Below, piece by piece: positions 52,101 to 63,255 of a stretch of DNA of 64,000 nt. The DNA comes from Didymodactylos carnosus (lineage: Eukaryota > Rotifera > Eurotatoria > Philodinida > Philodinidae): positions 1 through 64,000 of the forward strand of contig CAJNOQ010000115.1 of the NCBI GenBank assembly GCA_905250885.1, in the 5' to 3' direction. The notes under the pieces were generated by a model. The model was not told where the DNA came from, did not search any database, and was given only the letters and a program-made list of their open reading frames with translations. Numbering within the stretch: position 1 is the first letter of the stretch; every line of letters begins with the position of its first letter. Made by a program: the position numbers and the translations under genes.

Positions 52101-52849
52101 AGATATGAGTGAGTACATACCTTTTCAAGTATGAATACGAGTCAGAGACCGTCGCAGGACAGGGCTGCCCTGTTGTGCCGGGCAGGGTGATATATTCTTT
52201 TTGCCTTGCCCTGTTGCAGGACAGGGTAACAAAAATTTCTTTATTTATCCTGCTAAAGATTGATTTTTTTTGAGATTTTCAGCTTCTTTTTAAGTAAAAT
52301 TTTGATATCTGGTATATGTGAAAATAAAAATGACAGCCAACTTTTCTAAAATTGATAATTAATAAAAAAAAGATTCTGTTACGCACGAGAAACGCACCCA
52401 CTATTTGTGATGAGTTCCTTGAAGATAAAGTCTTCTAGGTTAAGGAGAAAACTTTCTTTTGCACTGCAGGGCGTCCTGACCAGTTGGACAGAGCAGGACA
52501 GGGCCAAAAAAATTTTATGAGTGATTTTTTGACAGGGCAAGGCGGCAGGACAGAACAGGGTGAAAAAAGTTGCCCTGCGAAGGTCTCTGGTACGAGTACA
52601 AAACAGTTTTACTCGAGTACGTACTCGAATACAATTTTTTTTAAAAAAGAGGATTGTCGCTGAAAAACTTTTTGTGTGATGATAGTGTATCGATCAGTCT
52701 CTGCTGAATTCCTTTTTTCTTCAGTTAAACAGGTTTTTATCCAAGTACTCGAGTACTTTTTCGAGGACGCATTACAAAATATCGCGGGTACGAATATCTA
52801 AAAATTTGTACTCGCGTACGAGTATTTGCTCGTACTTGCCCATCTCTGG
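52101..52849. repeat. Outer inverted-repeat element interrupted by a second element
   Basis: Ends ccagatatgagtgagta and (at the right, inverted) ccagagatgggcaagtacga look like degenerate inverted termini. The right part is filled with gtactcgagtac-type palindromic words. Removing the inner element 52143-52589 leaves about 300 bases. Confidence 0.55.
52143..52589. repeat. Inner TIR element, 447 bp, ends CAGAGACC / GGTCTCTG
   Basis: The left end cagagaccgtcgcaggaca and right end (inverted) cagagaccttcgcagggca match, followed by repeated gccctgt/caggacaggg words, several on each side. It sits within sequence of a different style (gtactcgag), so it appears to be the younger insertion. Similar bases next to both ends suggest, but do not prove, an 8-bp target duplication of the hAT kind. 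Confidence 0.65.
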
Positions 52850-52911
52850 TCAGATCGAATATAAATAATGGTGAGCTGTAAGATTTTATTCATTCCTTAT
52901 TAACACAATTA

Positions 52912-53075
52912 ATTCAGAACAGTGGATTTACTTTTGCAGTTTACTGCAAGCTAAGTTCATACGTTCCAATGTTTGTCTGTTCATACAAAATTGATTTTGT
53001 CTTCTTTGATAGTTTTAGTTTAGAATACTATGATGGAATATTTTTCCGCTTGTATTCTGACAGAATAAAGGTTAT
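52912..53075 (+). repeat. Dispersed SINE-like repeat, copy 3 (diverged)
   Basis: Matches the second half of copies 1 and 2: the gtttactgcaagctaagttc region, the gatagttttagtttagaata block and the ttccgcttgtattctgacag tail with aataaag. Its hairpin and B-box-like word are altered (acgttccaatg), so it is probably older. Confidence 0.6.
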
Positions 53076-53548
53076 ATCAACATAATTAAATCTTCGATAA
53101 TTAAATCATCTTCGACAAAATGGATATACCAAAAAAAGTTAAAAAGAAAAATATTAAACGACTAATATTAAAAATTAATTAAATATTTTTCTTGTTGTAA
53201 GATAGAAAAATATTTAGATAAGGTACAAAAGTCAAGTTTCGCATATTCGTCCCTTCTGGGTAGGTTCAAATTGCGACATCAGTTCCTTCATGTAGAATGA
53301 GATAAACGGGATAGAAAAATATTAAAGTTTTTCGCATAAGACAGAAAAATACTTAGTTATTTTAAAATAAAGGAAAAATATTGAACGAACTAATATTTAA
53401 ATAAGGTGGAAAAATATTTAATCGACTTTTAATATTATTCGTTTGATATTTTTCTTTTTGACATCAGTCTATAGACCCGACAAAATTACGATTATGAATA
53501 AAATATTTTCACATGTTTGGACTCCATGACTGCTGGTAATTGGTTATC
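53076..53548. other. AT-rich spacer with repeated gaaaaatatt words
   Basis: The word (a)gaaaaatatt(ta) recurs many times in both orientations through 53150-53460. This may be decayed tandem or foldback sequence. No gene was seen. Confidence 0.4.
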
Positions 53549-54220
53549 ATGACTATAATACTCAGGCAAAAGATTTTTCACGTTATCAGAATGTAATTGA
53601 GAGTATTGAACAATTTGTATTCATGTTTTTATCTGATTTAAATCGAAAAGAAATTCAAATGCTCTATTGCGATCAAACATCAATAGCGATGTTACCAAAA
53701 TCCGTCTGTTTTCCACCGCAAGGTGATTGACTCATCACACAATCTCTTGTATTTCGAAGTCACCTTAATCATTTACAATTATTAAATAATGTTAATATGT
53801 CATTAGAGTTAATGGAATATATTACAAATGTTCAGTATGACCGTAAATCAGTTATTAAAATGTTAGAAACGAACAATTATTCAATTAGAATTATGTGATA
53901 AAAAGTTAATTCAACAAATGGAAACTACAAATGATATTAAAGAAAAGCTAAATGATATGAATCATATTGACTTTATGGGTAATATATTGACTAGTCATAC
54001 GTGGGAAATAATAAGTCGAGTAGTCAAAGAACTATAAGCTGTATGTGCATTAATAAGCAATATAATATGTTCAAAACATACAGCATTACAATCGTACAAG
54101 AACTGCCAGAATCGTTACCCAATATTTGATCGATTTGGTAATCAACATGGAGTTGATATAAGAAAAAAAGATAAAAATATATTTGAAATATCTAGAGAGA
54201 GGAAAAAAATAGAAAAATAA
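53549..54220 (+). pseudogene. Broken protein-coding remnant, family not recognised
   Basis: About 670 bases read as protein-like sequence with host-style AT-rich codons (for example AKDFSRYQNVIESIEQFVF, LELMEYITNV and NRYPIFDRFGNQHG), but the frame is interrupted at several points, so no intact product is possible. No start, splice pattern or family was recognised. It may be a dead host gene fragment or a piece of a mobile element. Confidence 0.5.
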
Positions 54221-56636
54221 AAATAAAAGAATACCTTGCACATTCTGTTATTCGTCACTATTAACTGAATATCAGCATATTCACATTTCTTCCACACAAA
54301 ATGTAATTTCTCATCGAACAACTATAATGTCTCTGAAAACTAAATTAAAATTTGTCCACTCTGATCAACCTATGCTATCTCTTTTTTAAATATTCTTCGC
54401 TTATTAATATCTGTCTCTATTGGCATTAGAGAAATTCGTGTACCTATGTGTATGCCTATGTGAGTGTACCATACCGTAGACGAAAAACAAATAAAAAAAG
54501 ATCCGTTTGAATGCATCCTTCTTTTTTACAATGATAGATTTATTCCTTGGGAATATAAGACAGAAAACAAATTCATTTTAAGAAACGTGTTGCTATATCT
54601 AAGAAGATTAGATTTTTGTTTCACATCTTATAATAATGCGAAAAAGAAAAATTAAGAATAAAACAATCATTGACTTTTACCTTTTCTGTTTTTTTTTCTG
54701 CTATTAATATGTGCTTTTCCTCTGTCTCTCTCTCTATCTCTCTCTGTCTCCCACTCTCTCGCTCTCTCTTTTTGATATAATAATAATTAATTCATCTTTT
54801 GCACGACAGCGAGGTGTATGTGAGCTTTTAGTCATCTCATTTAATGCAATGTAAGATACTTAGTATATCTTATTTTAACTGTACTTTGATATACAAGATT
54901 AGTCTTGCATATTCAAACATTTCATTCTAATCTACCGTATCCGACTTTCGCACATGTTCACTATTCAACGGTCTGAATCTGGTTTCCTTATTAAGTTCTC
55001 TACAAAAATGATGTACTTAAATAATTTTGTCATTAATTAATGTTATGCAAGTATTTTTTCCATCGCTTTTAAAGAAAAATTTTTTCGACTGATTAATAAG
55101 TGTTTCGTCACTAGTTATTTAGATTTGAAAAAAGTCAACGTATCGGTTTTCTAATTATGTTTTTTTCGAGAATTTTTTCTTTTTATATATTAATTCTTTC
55201 TTTGTTTTTATAATATCATATTATTCTACGCTGAAGCCGGACGGGTAAGCATTCACAATGATCTTCTGAGTGATCTGAAAAGAACTATTGTTAGTAAAAA
55301 AATTCCGGTGATTATTCCTTTATTAATTATGCATTGATAGAAACAAGGTAAACACCTGCAGTAAGGTTAGTAGGATATCTTTGTAATATTAAAAGATAAT
55401 AGAAATCATGACAAATCTATTAAATAAATAAATCTGTTTTTTTACTTACTATTATTTTTATCTATAAATCTATTTTTTCCATGAGTATGTAGGTAATTCA
55501 GAGCATCCACTAAAAAATGGTAGTCAAGTGCGTTAAAAAGTGAGTTAGGTGTGACATCGCATATTTTAAATGCAGAAGAAACGAGCGGATATCGAGTATT
55601 AGAATTTCACTGTGGAACAGGTACTATTGACTCCGCTGAGTCTGGTGATATTGTTTGTTTTAATTAAAACTTTGATAAAACCTTGTGAAATAACTCATTT
55701 TTGGGCGTGTAAAACTGAGAAGTTCGTAACTCACTCAAAACTTCAGAATATATTATAGTGCTCTATTCCTCTTTCGAGGTTCATTAGTGTAAAAGTACGG
55801 TAAACTCAAAGAAAACTTCTCAAACCGTGTTAAATTCTTGTTGATGAAATGTTTTTTGTTTTTTTTTTCACTTTAAGTAAGGAATTTCAGTAAGTTATCG
55901 AAAATTTTCTACAGAGTCATGACTTTTGAATAAAGAAAACCGGAGATTTTTATCTTGTTTATATCAGAGTTATCAAGAGATAATCATTAACATTCTTTTT
56001 TTTCTGACAATAGTTACTCGTAGTCCTACATCAAATATAGCACAAGTTCAACTAGTGTTTGTAAGAAGTTGATCAAGTTCTTTTCACCTTTTACGTACGA
56101 TTGAAAAAAGAGCAAATCTAACATAAGAGGTTTACGCCTTCAGATACATGTTTACAATAAGAAATATTGATCTGCAGGTTTTTAAGAATACATTTTTGTT
56201 AAACATTATCTTATCTGTGGATGCATTCAAGGTCTTATTCTACACGACTGTGTATCAGTAAACTGTTTACATAACATCATAACAAATGGAATGAAATAAA
56301 GTATAGTAGAAAACCATCTTATCATTCACACTCCTCCAGTGTGCTAATGGAAACAATTATTTCAATCAATGAACCGCAATGTGCATCTTTTTCTTAAAAT
56401 AAAAAGTATGTACTATAAATGTATAAAGTAAAATGATAATTTGAGACAAAAAAATTCTAATATAGTGGAAAATACGATAAGAAATAAATGTCATTTTTGA
56501 AATGTTAAACGTCAATAGTTCTTTTCACTTTCCTAATATGTTTTTTACAAAAAATTTGCTCTCACTTACGGCAATTCATTTTTACTTTTCTTTTCAAGCT
56601 GATTAAGTTTTTATTATTTAAAACAGTTCATTTATC
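54221..56636. other. Intergenic, no gene seen
   Basis: AT-rich. Contains a CT-rich simple repeat at 54721-54772. The 63-codon plus-strand frame at 54464-54655 and other short frames are not supported. Confidence 0.5.
54721..54772. repeat. CT-rich microsatellite
   Basis: Runs of ctctctctctatctctctc-type units with interruptions. Confidence 0.85.
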
Positions 56637-57391
56637 ATGTTAAAATATTTTTCATATATTTTATTATTATTATTATTATTATACGTACAGACAAACAATG
56701 GAGATGCAATACGAAAAAGTAGTAAGTATTTGAGTATTAACTGTATGAAGACAAAAAATAAGTAAAAAAAAAGTATAATGAAAACAATCAATCGAGTTAG
56801 GAGATTATTTTTGTATTCAAAATATTTGTTTGCGTATTTACTCTAAAGCATCTTTATTTAACCGAACGTGATAGTAGATAAATATTATCCATCCACAGAA
56901 TAAACAGTTAGACATTCTCATTTTGTTAATGATGTAATTTTTTTATTTTTCAGTCTGGTGGAGTAAACGTGAAACATCGAATATAGAAGAATGTGACTTA
57001 GTATATGAAGATGAAAATTCAACATTAGAAAACAAAATATGTGGTATGTAATTTTGAGGTTCATCTAGATATTTCAAACATCCACCTTACAAGACGTTAA
57101 ACTTTGAAAGTGTAGCTTTTATTTTCTTAAGTATTATTTGCTAAATGTGAAAAAATCTACTGATATTATTTAGGTTATTGTTTTGTAAAATGTCAACAAA
57201 ATCTCGCATCCTGTTTATTATCAAAAATCAATCTAATGTCCGATGGTTCCGCTGAATTTTGCCAACAATTATCAGATAAATGTCAAAAACGTTGTATGAA
57301 GGATAAAAGAATTGGAAAAATAGCTGAAGATAATTGGTCAAAAGTTCTTAAACTTCTTAGGCGATTCAAAGAAGTGGAATCAATGTATTAG
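56637..57391 (+). CDS. Small secreted cysteine-rich protein, 130 residues
   Basis: Three exons (56637-56721, 56954-57043, 57174-57391) join in frame across GT-AG introns of 232 and 130 bases and sum to 393 bases. The N-terminus is a clear signal peptide: MLKYFSY followed by eight hydrophobic residues encoded by a TTA run, then YVQTNNGDA. The mature part is acidic at first (ECDLVYEDENSTLENKIC), then holds GYCFVKC, SCLL, EFCQQLSDKC and RCMKDKR, and ends in a basic helix-like segment. Eight cysteines remain after the signal, enough for four disulfides; one NST glycosylation site is visible. No family was recognised; it could be a hormone or peptide precursor, a venom-like or an antimicrobial protein. 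An acceptor (aaaacag) lies 10 bases before the ATG. A TTA microsatellite encodes the hydrophobic core. Confidence 0.8.
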
Positions 57392-57734
57392 TAATGTGTT
57401 TCACCGTAACTCCAACAATATGATTTTCATGTATTAGAAAATTCAGGTCTGAACGAGAGTTGGATTTTAGCTAAGATTTGTAATCAGTTTTCCGATGCTT
57501 TTCATAGAAAATTGTTTTATACATAATAAAAACAGTTGCAGGGAGAGAGGGATCGAAAAGCAATCAAGATAATTTATTTTCATTCATTTGTATACCTCCT
57601 TAAAAAAATGGGTTATTGAACTAGCGTTTCACTAGGTTTTTGAAAATTTTAATTACAACACTAATGAAAATAGTTATGATAGATGTCTTGTAGAACTCCT
57701 CCGTAGCTATTCTGTAAGAATCCACATATTCTGT
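57392..57734. other. 3' flank of the cysteine-rich gene
   Basis: Contains cataataaaaac near 57521 as a possible polyadenylation signal. Nothing else was recognised. Confidence 0.45.
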
Positions 57735-57852
57735 GCTTCCAAACGAAGCCGTGCACGGGTGCGTACCGGTGTCGAATAATTTTTTTTCTGGGCACCGATG
57801 CGCATCGGTGCCAAAAAGAATGAAAAATCTCGCATCGGTCCGCACCACTTTT
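57735..57852. repeat. GC-rich palindromic repeat, 'gcaccgatgcgcatcggtgc' type
   Basis: Contains the perfect 22-base palindrome at 57791-57812 (ggcaccgatgc plus its inverse) and related words on both sides (gtgcgtaccggtgtc, cgcatcggtccgcacc). It shares vocabulary with 58240-58560, so the two may be one family. Confidence 0.7.
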
Positions 57853-57897
57853 GTTTTCAATCACCATTTTGTTTTGTCAATTTCTGTCTATATTAAC

Positions 57898-58178
57898 GCT
57901 ACCCAGGTCGAACGATACGGTCCATATACGGACCGTATTCGGACCGTCTACTGGGCGCAGGAATACGGACCGTAACATTATTAAAATAGGGCCGTATACG
58001 GCCGTTTTTTCACAATATACGGCCCCGTAAACGGTACCGTTTCTAGGCACAGTAATACGGGGTCGTATACTGTGAAAATACGACCGTATACGGCTCTATT
58101 TTAATGATGTTACGGTCCGTATTCCAGCGTCCAGTAGACGGTCCATAACGGATATCCGTTTTGGTCGGCCTGGGTACA
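57898..58178. repeat. Large nested palindrome, about 280 bp
   Basis: The whole block is an imperfect inverted repeat around about 58035, starting with acccaggtcgaacg and ending with its inverse. Each arm of about 130 bases is itself built of palindromic words (atacggaccgta, gccgtatacggc, ggtaccgttt). GC content is far above the flanks. It would fold into a long multibranched hairpin. Confidence 0.85.
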
Positions 58179-58239
58179 GTCTACTTCTAATATTTCGAAT
58201 GTCTTTCTGACTTCATCTTTTAATTCTCATAAGAGAAGT

Positions 58240-58560
58240 GCTGGGGCAATGCCGCATGGTTTTGGCATGTCAGTGTGGTAGTGATCAGTGCCGCACTCTA
58301 ATACAAAATTCAGCACAAACAACCATAATAAAGAACGAATTAAATTGATTAAATAAATTATCAGTGTAGCACCGATTTTTGCTAATGCGGTACTGATTTT
58401 TACCAGTGCGGCACTCTTTCGGCAGAAATATAGCGGCACTGGTGCCAATCGACACTGGTTCGGCACTTTCTGAGCACGGGTGCACACCGGTGCCAGTGAC
58501 CGATGGCATGCCATGCGCACCGGTGCGCACTGGAATTTTTTTTATAGGGCAAGTGTGCGA
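58240..58560. repeat. Repeat built on gtgccgcact / ccggtgcgcac words
   Basis: gtgccgcact-type words occur in both orientations at each side of an AT-rich middle (gtgccgcactcta, gcggtactga, gtgcggcactc, gcggcactggtgcc). Near the right end lie the palindromes atggcatgccat and gcgcaccggtgcgc (58515-58528). Probably a MITE related to 57735-57852. Confidence 0.65.
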
Positions 58561-59149
58561 AAGAAGAGGCTGGGTAACTTATGATACACTGAGTTAGACG
58601 CTTAGAAACGTCGAAAAATCACTCACAATGATTACCATCACAACTATATTATGATAAAATCACCATTTCAAAATTAGATATACTGGAGTGCTATGTGGGA
58701 TAAAAGAGACATCTTTTCAAGTTTTTGTCGTACTTTTAGTTCTTAATCATTTTTGGTCGGAAAAACTTGCTGTTGAACATGGTGGTAGAGCGAACATTTT
58801 TCTATCCGTTGATGTAAAAATCTTCTCTTCTCTTAAAAATCTGACCCATTTTGAACCAAAATGCGAAGGGCCCTAAGGAAGTGTCTCTTTTTCCCCCGAG
58901 TGGGGGAAAAAGGGACACTCCATTCCGATACATGGAGTTTTAATTAATAATTGACTGCTAAGTAAGCTATAGAGATAGTTAGTTGAAAAATACCTCATTT
59001 TGTAGTCCAGATCTTTCTCTCTCTCTCATATGATTTTGAGCTCATCATCGTTTAAACTCATTAAGCTACTTAAGACACAATCAACTACGCTCGAAATTGT
59101 CTTTTTTTTCTTTTTATGCATAGGGGGACAAAGACCCATGTCGAGCTAT
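58561..59149. other. Intergenic with one strong hairpin
   Basis: Apart from the hairpin at 58881-58918 nothing was recognised. The 62-codon plus-strand frame at 58688-58876 is not supported. Confidence 0.4.
58881..58918. repeat. Hairpin with 17-bp arms and a 4-base loop
   Basis: gtgtctctttttccccc and gggggaaaaagggacac pair with one mismatch around cgag/gagt. Homopyrimidine/homopurine arms make it very stable. Confidence 0.8.
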
Positions 59150-59570
59150 TTTTAAAATTACTGTCGGTATACCGCACGGTAATCGTTTTTATCCATTCAC
59201 CATTGTACTTTGCACCGATGAAGATATAAAAGAAACAGAAAAATTCGAGAAACTTTCGATTTCTTCTTCAGATTAAACTTTTCTTTTATATCATATAGAC
59301 CCGTCGAAGTATGAACTTCGACCCGAATCAAATTTCTCTCAATCGGGAGCCCGTCTGCGCTTACAAGTGCTCCACAATAAAAAAAAGAAAGTTGAAAATT
59401 AGTTTCGAACTTTTGTTCTACGTATTCATAATGACAAAATACCAGACCGTACCGCTGGTTATACGGTCGGTATACAGTGACATACTGCGTGGCTACCGCC
59501 GGTATACCAGATGGTATTTTCGTTTACTATGGCTATATACCTCACGGTAACCATCGATATTTTGCCGATA
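59150..59570. repeat. Repeat block built on cggtatac / cacggtaa words
   Basis: ctgtcggtataccgcacggtaa at the left is echoed on the right by tatacggtcggtatacagtg, gccggtataccagatggt and tatacctcacggtaacc. A hairpin gtcgaagtatgaacttcgac lies near 59304-59323. Some words are inverted, others direct. Likely a decayed element. Confidence 0.5.
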
Positions 59571-59939
59571 TTAAGTACATGGGGAAGCACTCCATTGAAA
59601 TACACGAAGTTCTCATAAACAAACCTCTACTGTCTCTCAGAAGCTGATTTTGATACTATTCTAAATGACAAAATTGTTCAGAATGCTGAACTCTATAACA
59701 TATGTGAAAATCAGCTCACTATTCCACATCAAAAATTTTGATATTGGTTTCGCAATACATGTGATATAAATTCGAACATCTTTTATGTAATAAATTAATT
59801 TTATAATTAATTATAATTATAGCCAAGCATTTTTAATAAAACATCCTGTCCATGTCATCGACTAGAATCTAATTAATTTAATTAATGAATGAAAGATGAT
59901 TACAGAAAATAATACTTTTAATCACAAAATGAATATAAA
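59571..59939. other. Intergenic, no gene seen
   Basis: AT-rich sequence with nothing recognised. Confidence 0.4.
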
Positions 59940-60260
59940 AAATGTTTACAAACTTTCTGACTACAAAGCTGTCCGAATTTTTTGGGCGACCTTTAGTTTT
60001 TCTCTTACCTAAAGGTTCACAATACGGTTTGTCAGTAATTGAATACATGTTACAGCACATGTGATACCTACATAATAATTATCTGAAGTTCAAAAGAATA
60101 CAAAGGGTATTTTCTGTGCTCACCGCATTTGAACGAAATATTTCGTATGATTTTTCAAATCTGATCGACGATATTAACATATGTTGTTGTATTGAGTGTG
60201 ACTAATTCTTTTGCTTCATCATACGATTTGGCTGTGCACAATAATTTTCAATCTTGTTTC
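59940..60260 (-). pseudogene. Remnant of a MULE-transposase-like protein C-terminus
   Basis: Minus-strand sequence encodes MYSITDKPYCEPLGKRK followed by TKGRPKNSDSF, and further upstream KSYDEAKELVTLNTTTYVN. The GKRKTKGRPK ending resembles the basic tail of MULE-type (SWIM finger) transposases and their host relatives. The pieces are not in one frame and no upstream transposase core was seen, so this is a fragment of a DNA transposon or of a related host gene. Assignment is by motif only. Confidence 0.4.
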
Positions 60261-61629
60261 GGCATTTTTTCGGTGGGGTTGAATACGGTTTAGGGACGCT
60301 ATTTATATGCTCTAAGTCGACAAAACCAATAAAATTTCAAAAAAACTTCAACCGTTGACAATAAAATTTCTGTTCATATTTCTTGTTGTATATATTTTCT
60401 TCATATTCGTTTTGTTGCCTGTCTACTAATCAATCTGGTGATCAAAAGTGTTATTTTTTGGTGACCATTTCTTGCGATCATAATTTTGACGGTCTCGCTG
60501 AGCTTAATTCTTCCAGAAAACGAACGGAATAAAATTCGTTGTAGTTTCCTAAAACCTAAAACATACAAGTAAAAATCTTTAATTTATTGTTGAATTCATC
60601 GCTCTTCCTTCCTCTTTTCTTTATGACAAAAACGAAAAGAGACTTCATTAGCCGGATCTAATTCTAATAAAACATTTAGAGTCTTTCTTTCGTCGATAGT
60701 TAGTTACGTCTTATGTTTCATTATATATATTCTCAGTCACACATTAGCGTCTTTTTCAAATAAGCTACATTTAAATTCGCTTCTTTTAGTTGAATATATC
60801 AGCCGATAATAGCAGCTAAAAGGAGAACTGGTAAAAAGTTTGCTGAAAATATAGGATGAAGGAATAGAATAATAATTTTTCAGCTGGAAAATAGAGAAAC
60901 GAAAGCAAACCTCTGTAACTCAGATATTTTGATCAAATGATTTGACGGTCACCTCATACCGATTTCCGAATATGAAAATATTGCATGAAACACAAACCCA
61001 ACAATATATGAGATCTATAGATATCCATTTTTATAGGCAATTAATCATATCGTTTTCGGCGTCCTAGTAATCATATAAGCCTAATCAAGAAATTTTAAAG
61101 GCTTATTCGCTCGAACCCGAACTCTCCATAGCCCTTATTTTGTAAACAAGAAATTTTGAGTAGAGATACTTCTGAAGAATTTCATAATGCCATCGAGCCT
61201 TTGATCCATCCCAGGAACTTAAAAATCCGTTCAGTACAACAATGAAGAATACGTTTTATGCGTATTCCCTAGTGAATGTATTGGAGATTGGGTACTTAGA
61301 AATTTTGAAAAGTACTTGGAAAGTATTTTTATAGATCAGAACTTGTCAACTACTCTCTCAGATACTTCAAAGTTTGACAAGTACCGCTTTCTTAAGTACT
61401 TATACTTCTTAAATCTACTTGAAAGATACTTTTTTATTTACGATAGTGAAAAAAGTATTCTGGACTAATCCAAACAGTTACCTAAGTATAAATACTCAGG
61501 TAGCTTTATCAGAGTCTCGACCCAAAATTTATTGCATACAAGATAAGGGACCATACTGAGTTCGAATTTACGCCTAATGTTTAGAGCTAAAGAGCTTTCA
61601 AAAGTTTCTCGATCAGATCGATACAATAT
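60261..61629. other. Intergenic; aagtactt-rich stretch at its end
   Basis: No gene was seen. From 61300 to 61490 the words aagtactt, aagtattt and gatactt recur in both orientations, suggesting another decayed inverted-repeat element. Confidence 0.45.
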
Positions 61630-62045
61630 GATCTGATCAGAACTAGGCAACTCAACTCCGGAGTTGAGCTTTTTTTTGCGGAGTTGGAGTTTACTTTTCA
61701 AACGAAGTTGAGTTGATGACAGATTTTGTCAGATTCAACTCCGACTGCATCAGCTCCTGTAGAGCGTGTTTTTTTTACAATCAGATTTTTGGTTTTGATC
61801 ACATCGTAATAGTGTGACATAGAATATGCTTTCAAAATTAACATTGTTAAACTGTAATTTTGATTTATTATAATGATTTTTTTGTACATACTATTATAAA
61901 AGAAAACACGACCGTTATACGGACGAAGTAAAAAGCAGAAAGGAAAAAGAACGAACAGATTTTAATTCGAAGTTAAAACGAAGTTGGGGTTAGATTTCTT
62001 AGCAGAGTTGGAGTTTCACCTAGCCGCAGTTCCTCTACTTTTGAT
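61630..62045. repeat. Repeat built on gagttgagttg / aactccaactc words
   Basis: aactcaactccggagttgag (a near-palindrome), gcggagttggagttt, gaagttgagttga, ttcaactccgac and, after an AT-rich middle, gaagttggggtt and gagttggagtttcacctag. The outer words gaactaggcaactc and ccgcagttcctct are weakly inverted. Probably a MITE of about 400 bases. Confidence 0.5.
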
Positions 62046-62313
62046 CTACTAACCACGGTTTATTGAAAAAACGAAAGATTAATGAATATCTCTTATTCTC
62101 ATTCAAAACAAAGTTAATATTTACAATCTACGGGAAACCTGAATCGAATAAAATAATTTTCGATGAGATTTTATATCTTATATAGTTCTGCAATAGCGTT
62201 GATCGAAAAACATACATTTGCGACATCGTTTCCATTCTTTTCCTTTTGTTTGATATTCACCAATGAAACGTACAGTCCAATATTTCGGTTACCAGCATTC
62301 GGTAAACTCTTTA

Positions 62314-62433
62314 GGCGTTGTTTCCTTTTAGGTCTAAATAATAGCTCCAAGAAGCCAGAGTTTATGCGAATTGACGTAGATAGTCTCTTCATCTCCTTGC
62401 AGCTACTATTCTGAGCTAAAAGGAAACAACGAT
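62314..62433. repeat. Small foldback, arms about 31 bp
   Basis: cgttgtttccttttagg plus tctaaataatagct on the left is inverted on the right as agctactattctgagc plus taaaaggaaacaacg. Short frames on both strands across it are symmetry artefacts. Confidence 0.75.
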
Positions 62434-63255
62434 TTTTAGGGTAAAGATGGTTAGACGACAAAAGTTTAGTGCAAAATTCTATAAACAACGTATATTTCCA
62501 TTTTTATATATTTAGTAGACAAGAGTTTTGTGCCTAGCTTTTTCATCTGACTTATCTCGTCCTATTTTCGGCAGCTTATTCTCATCTAAATTTCGTAGTA
62601 AATAAATAAGATTCAAATCTGATGAAAGTCAGATACATTCAAAACAAAAAGATACAATCTACCAAGGACAATCACAGAGTTTATTGACAACCAAGATTTT
62701 TACAATATATTTTATTTACAACTTATCTTGACCTTAATTCTTCTCTATGGCAAATTTTGAAAATCATTCTTCTAGTCGTTATTAAGCACTGTTAATTACA
62801 GTTAGCAGAAGTTAATGTCACTCGTGCCAATATATTCTGTTCTTCCTGAGTGTGAGGATTAGCTTGTCCTAGGACTAGAAGTTAAGTAAAAGCTCTGTTC
62901 TAGCGCATCCTAATCGAGCGCACACGTGCATGGCAAAGTGATGGTACGAATATTTGTAAAGGTCGAATCATCCCACATGTCATACCATTTGCCTTCTTTG
63001 TTCTCCTGCTTTGAATAGAAAGGTGTTGCTTATAATAGCTTTTTAATAACAAGAGACAGAGCGTTTTTTCAGCCCAGAAAAAAGCCCTTCAAAAGATAGA
63101 TCGAGAAAAATATTCTTTTAACACTTTAAAAAACGCAAAATTACCAATTCAGATATTTTATATCTATTGATATCTATTTTAGATTCTTTTTTATGTGTGT
63201 TTTGTAACTTTTTCTTTGATTAATAAAAGCAGTATGTTGACTATTTTACTTTTAA
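62434..63255. other. Intergenic, FAK-gene upstream region
   Basis: No exon or element was recognised. It should contain the promoter of the kinase gene. Confidence 0.45.
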
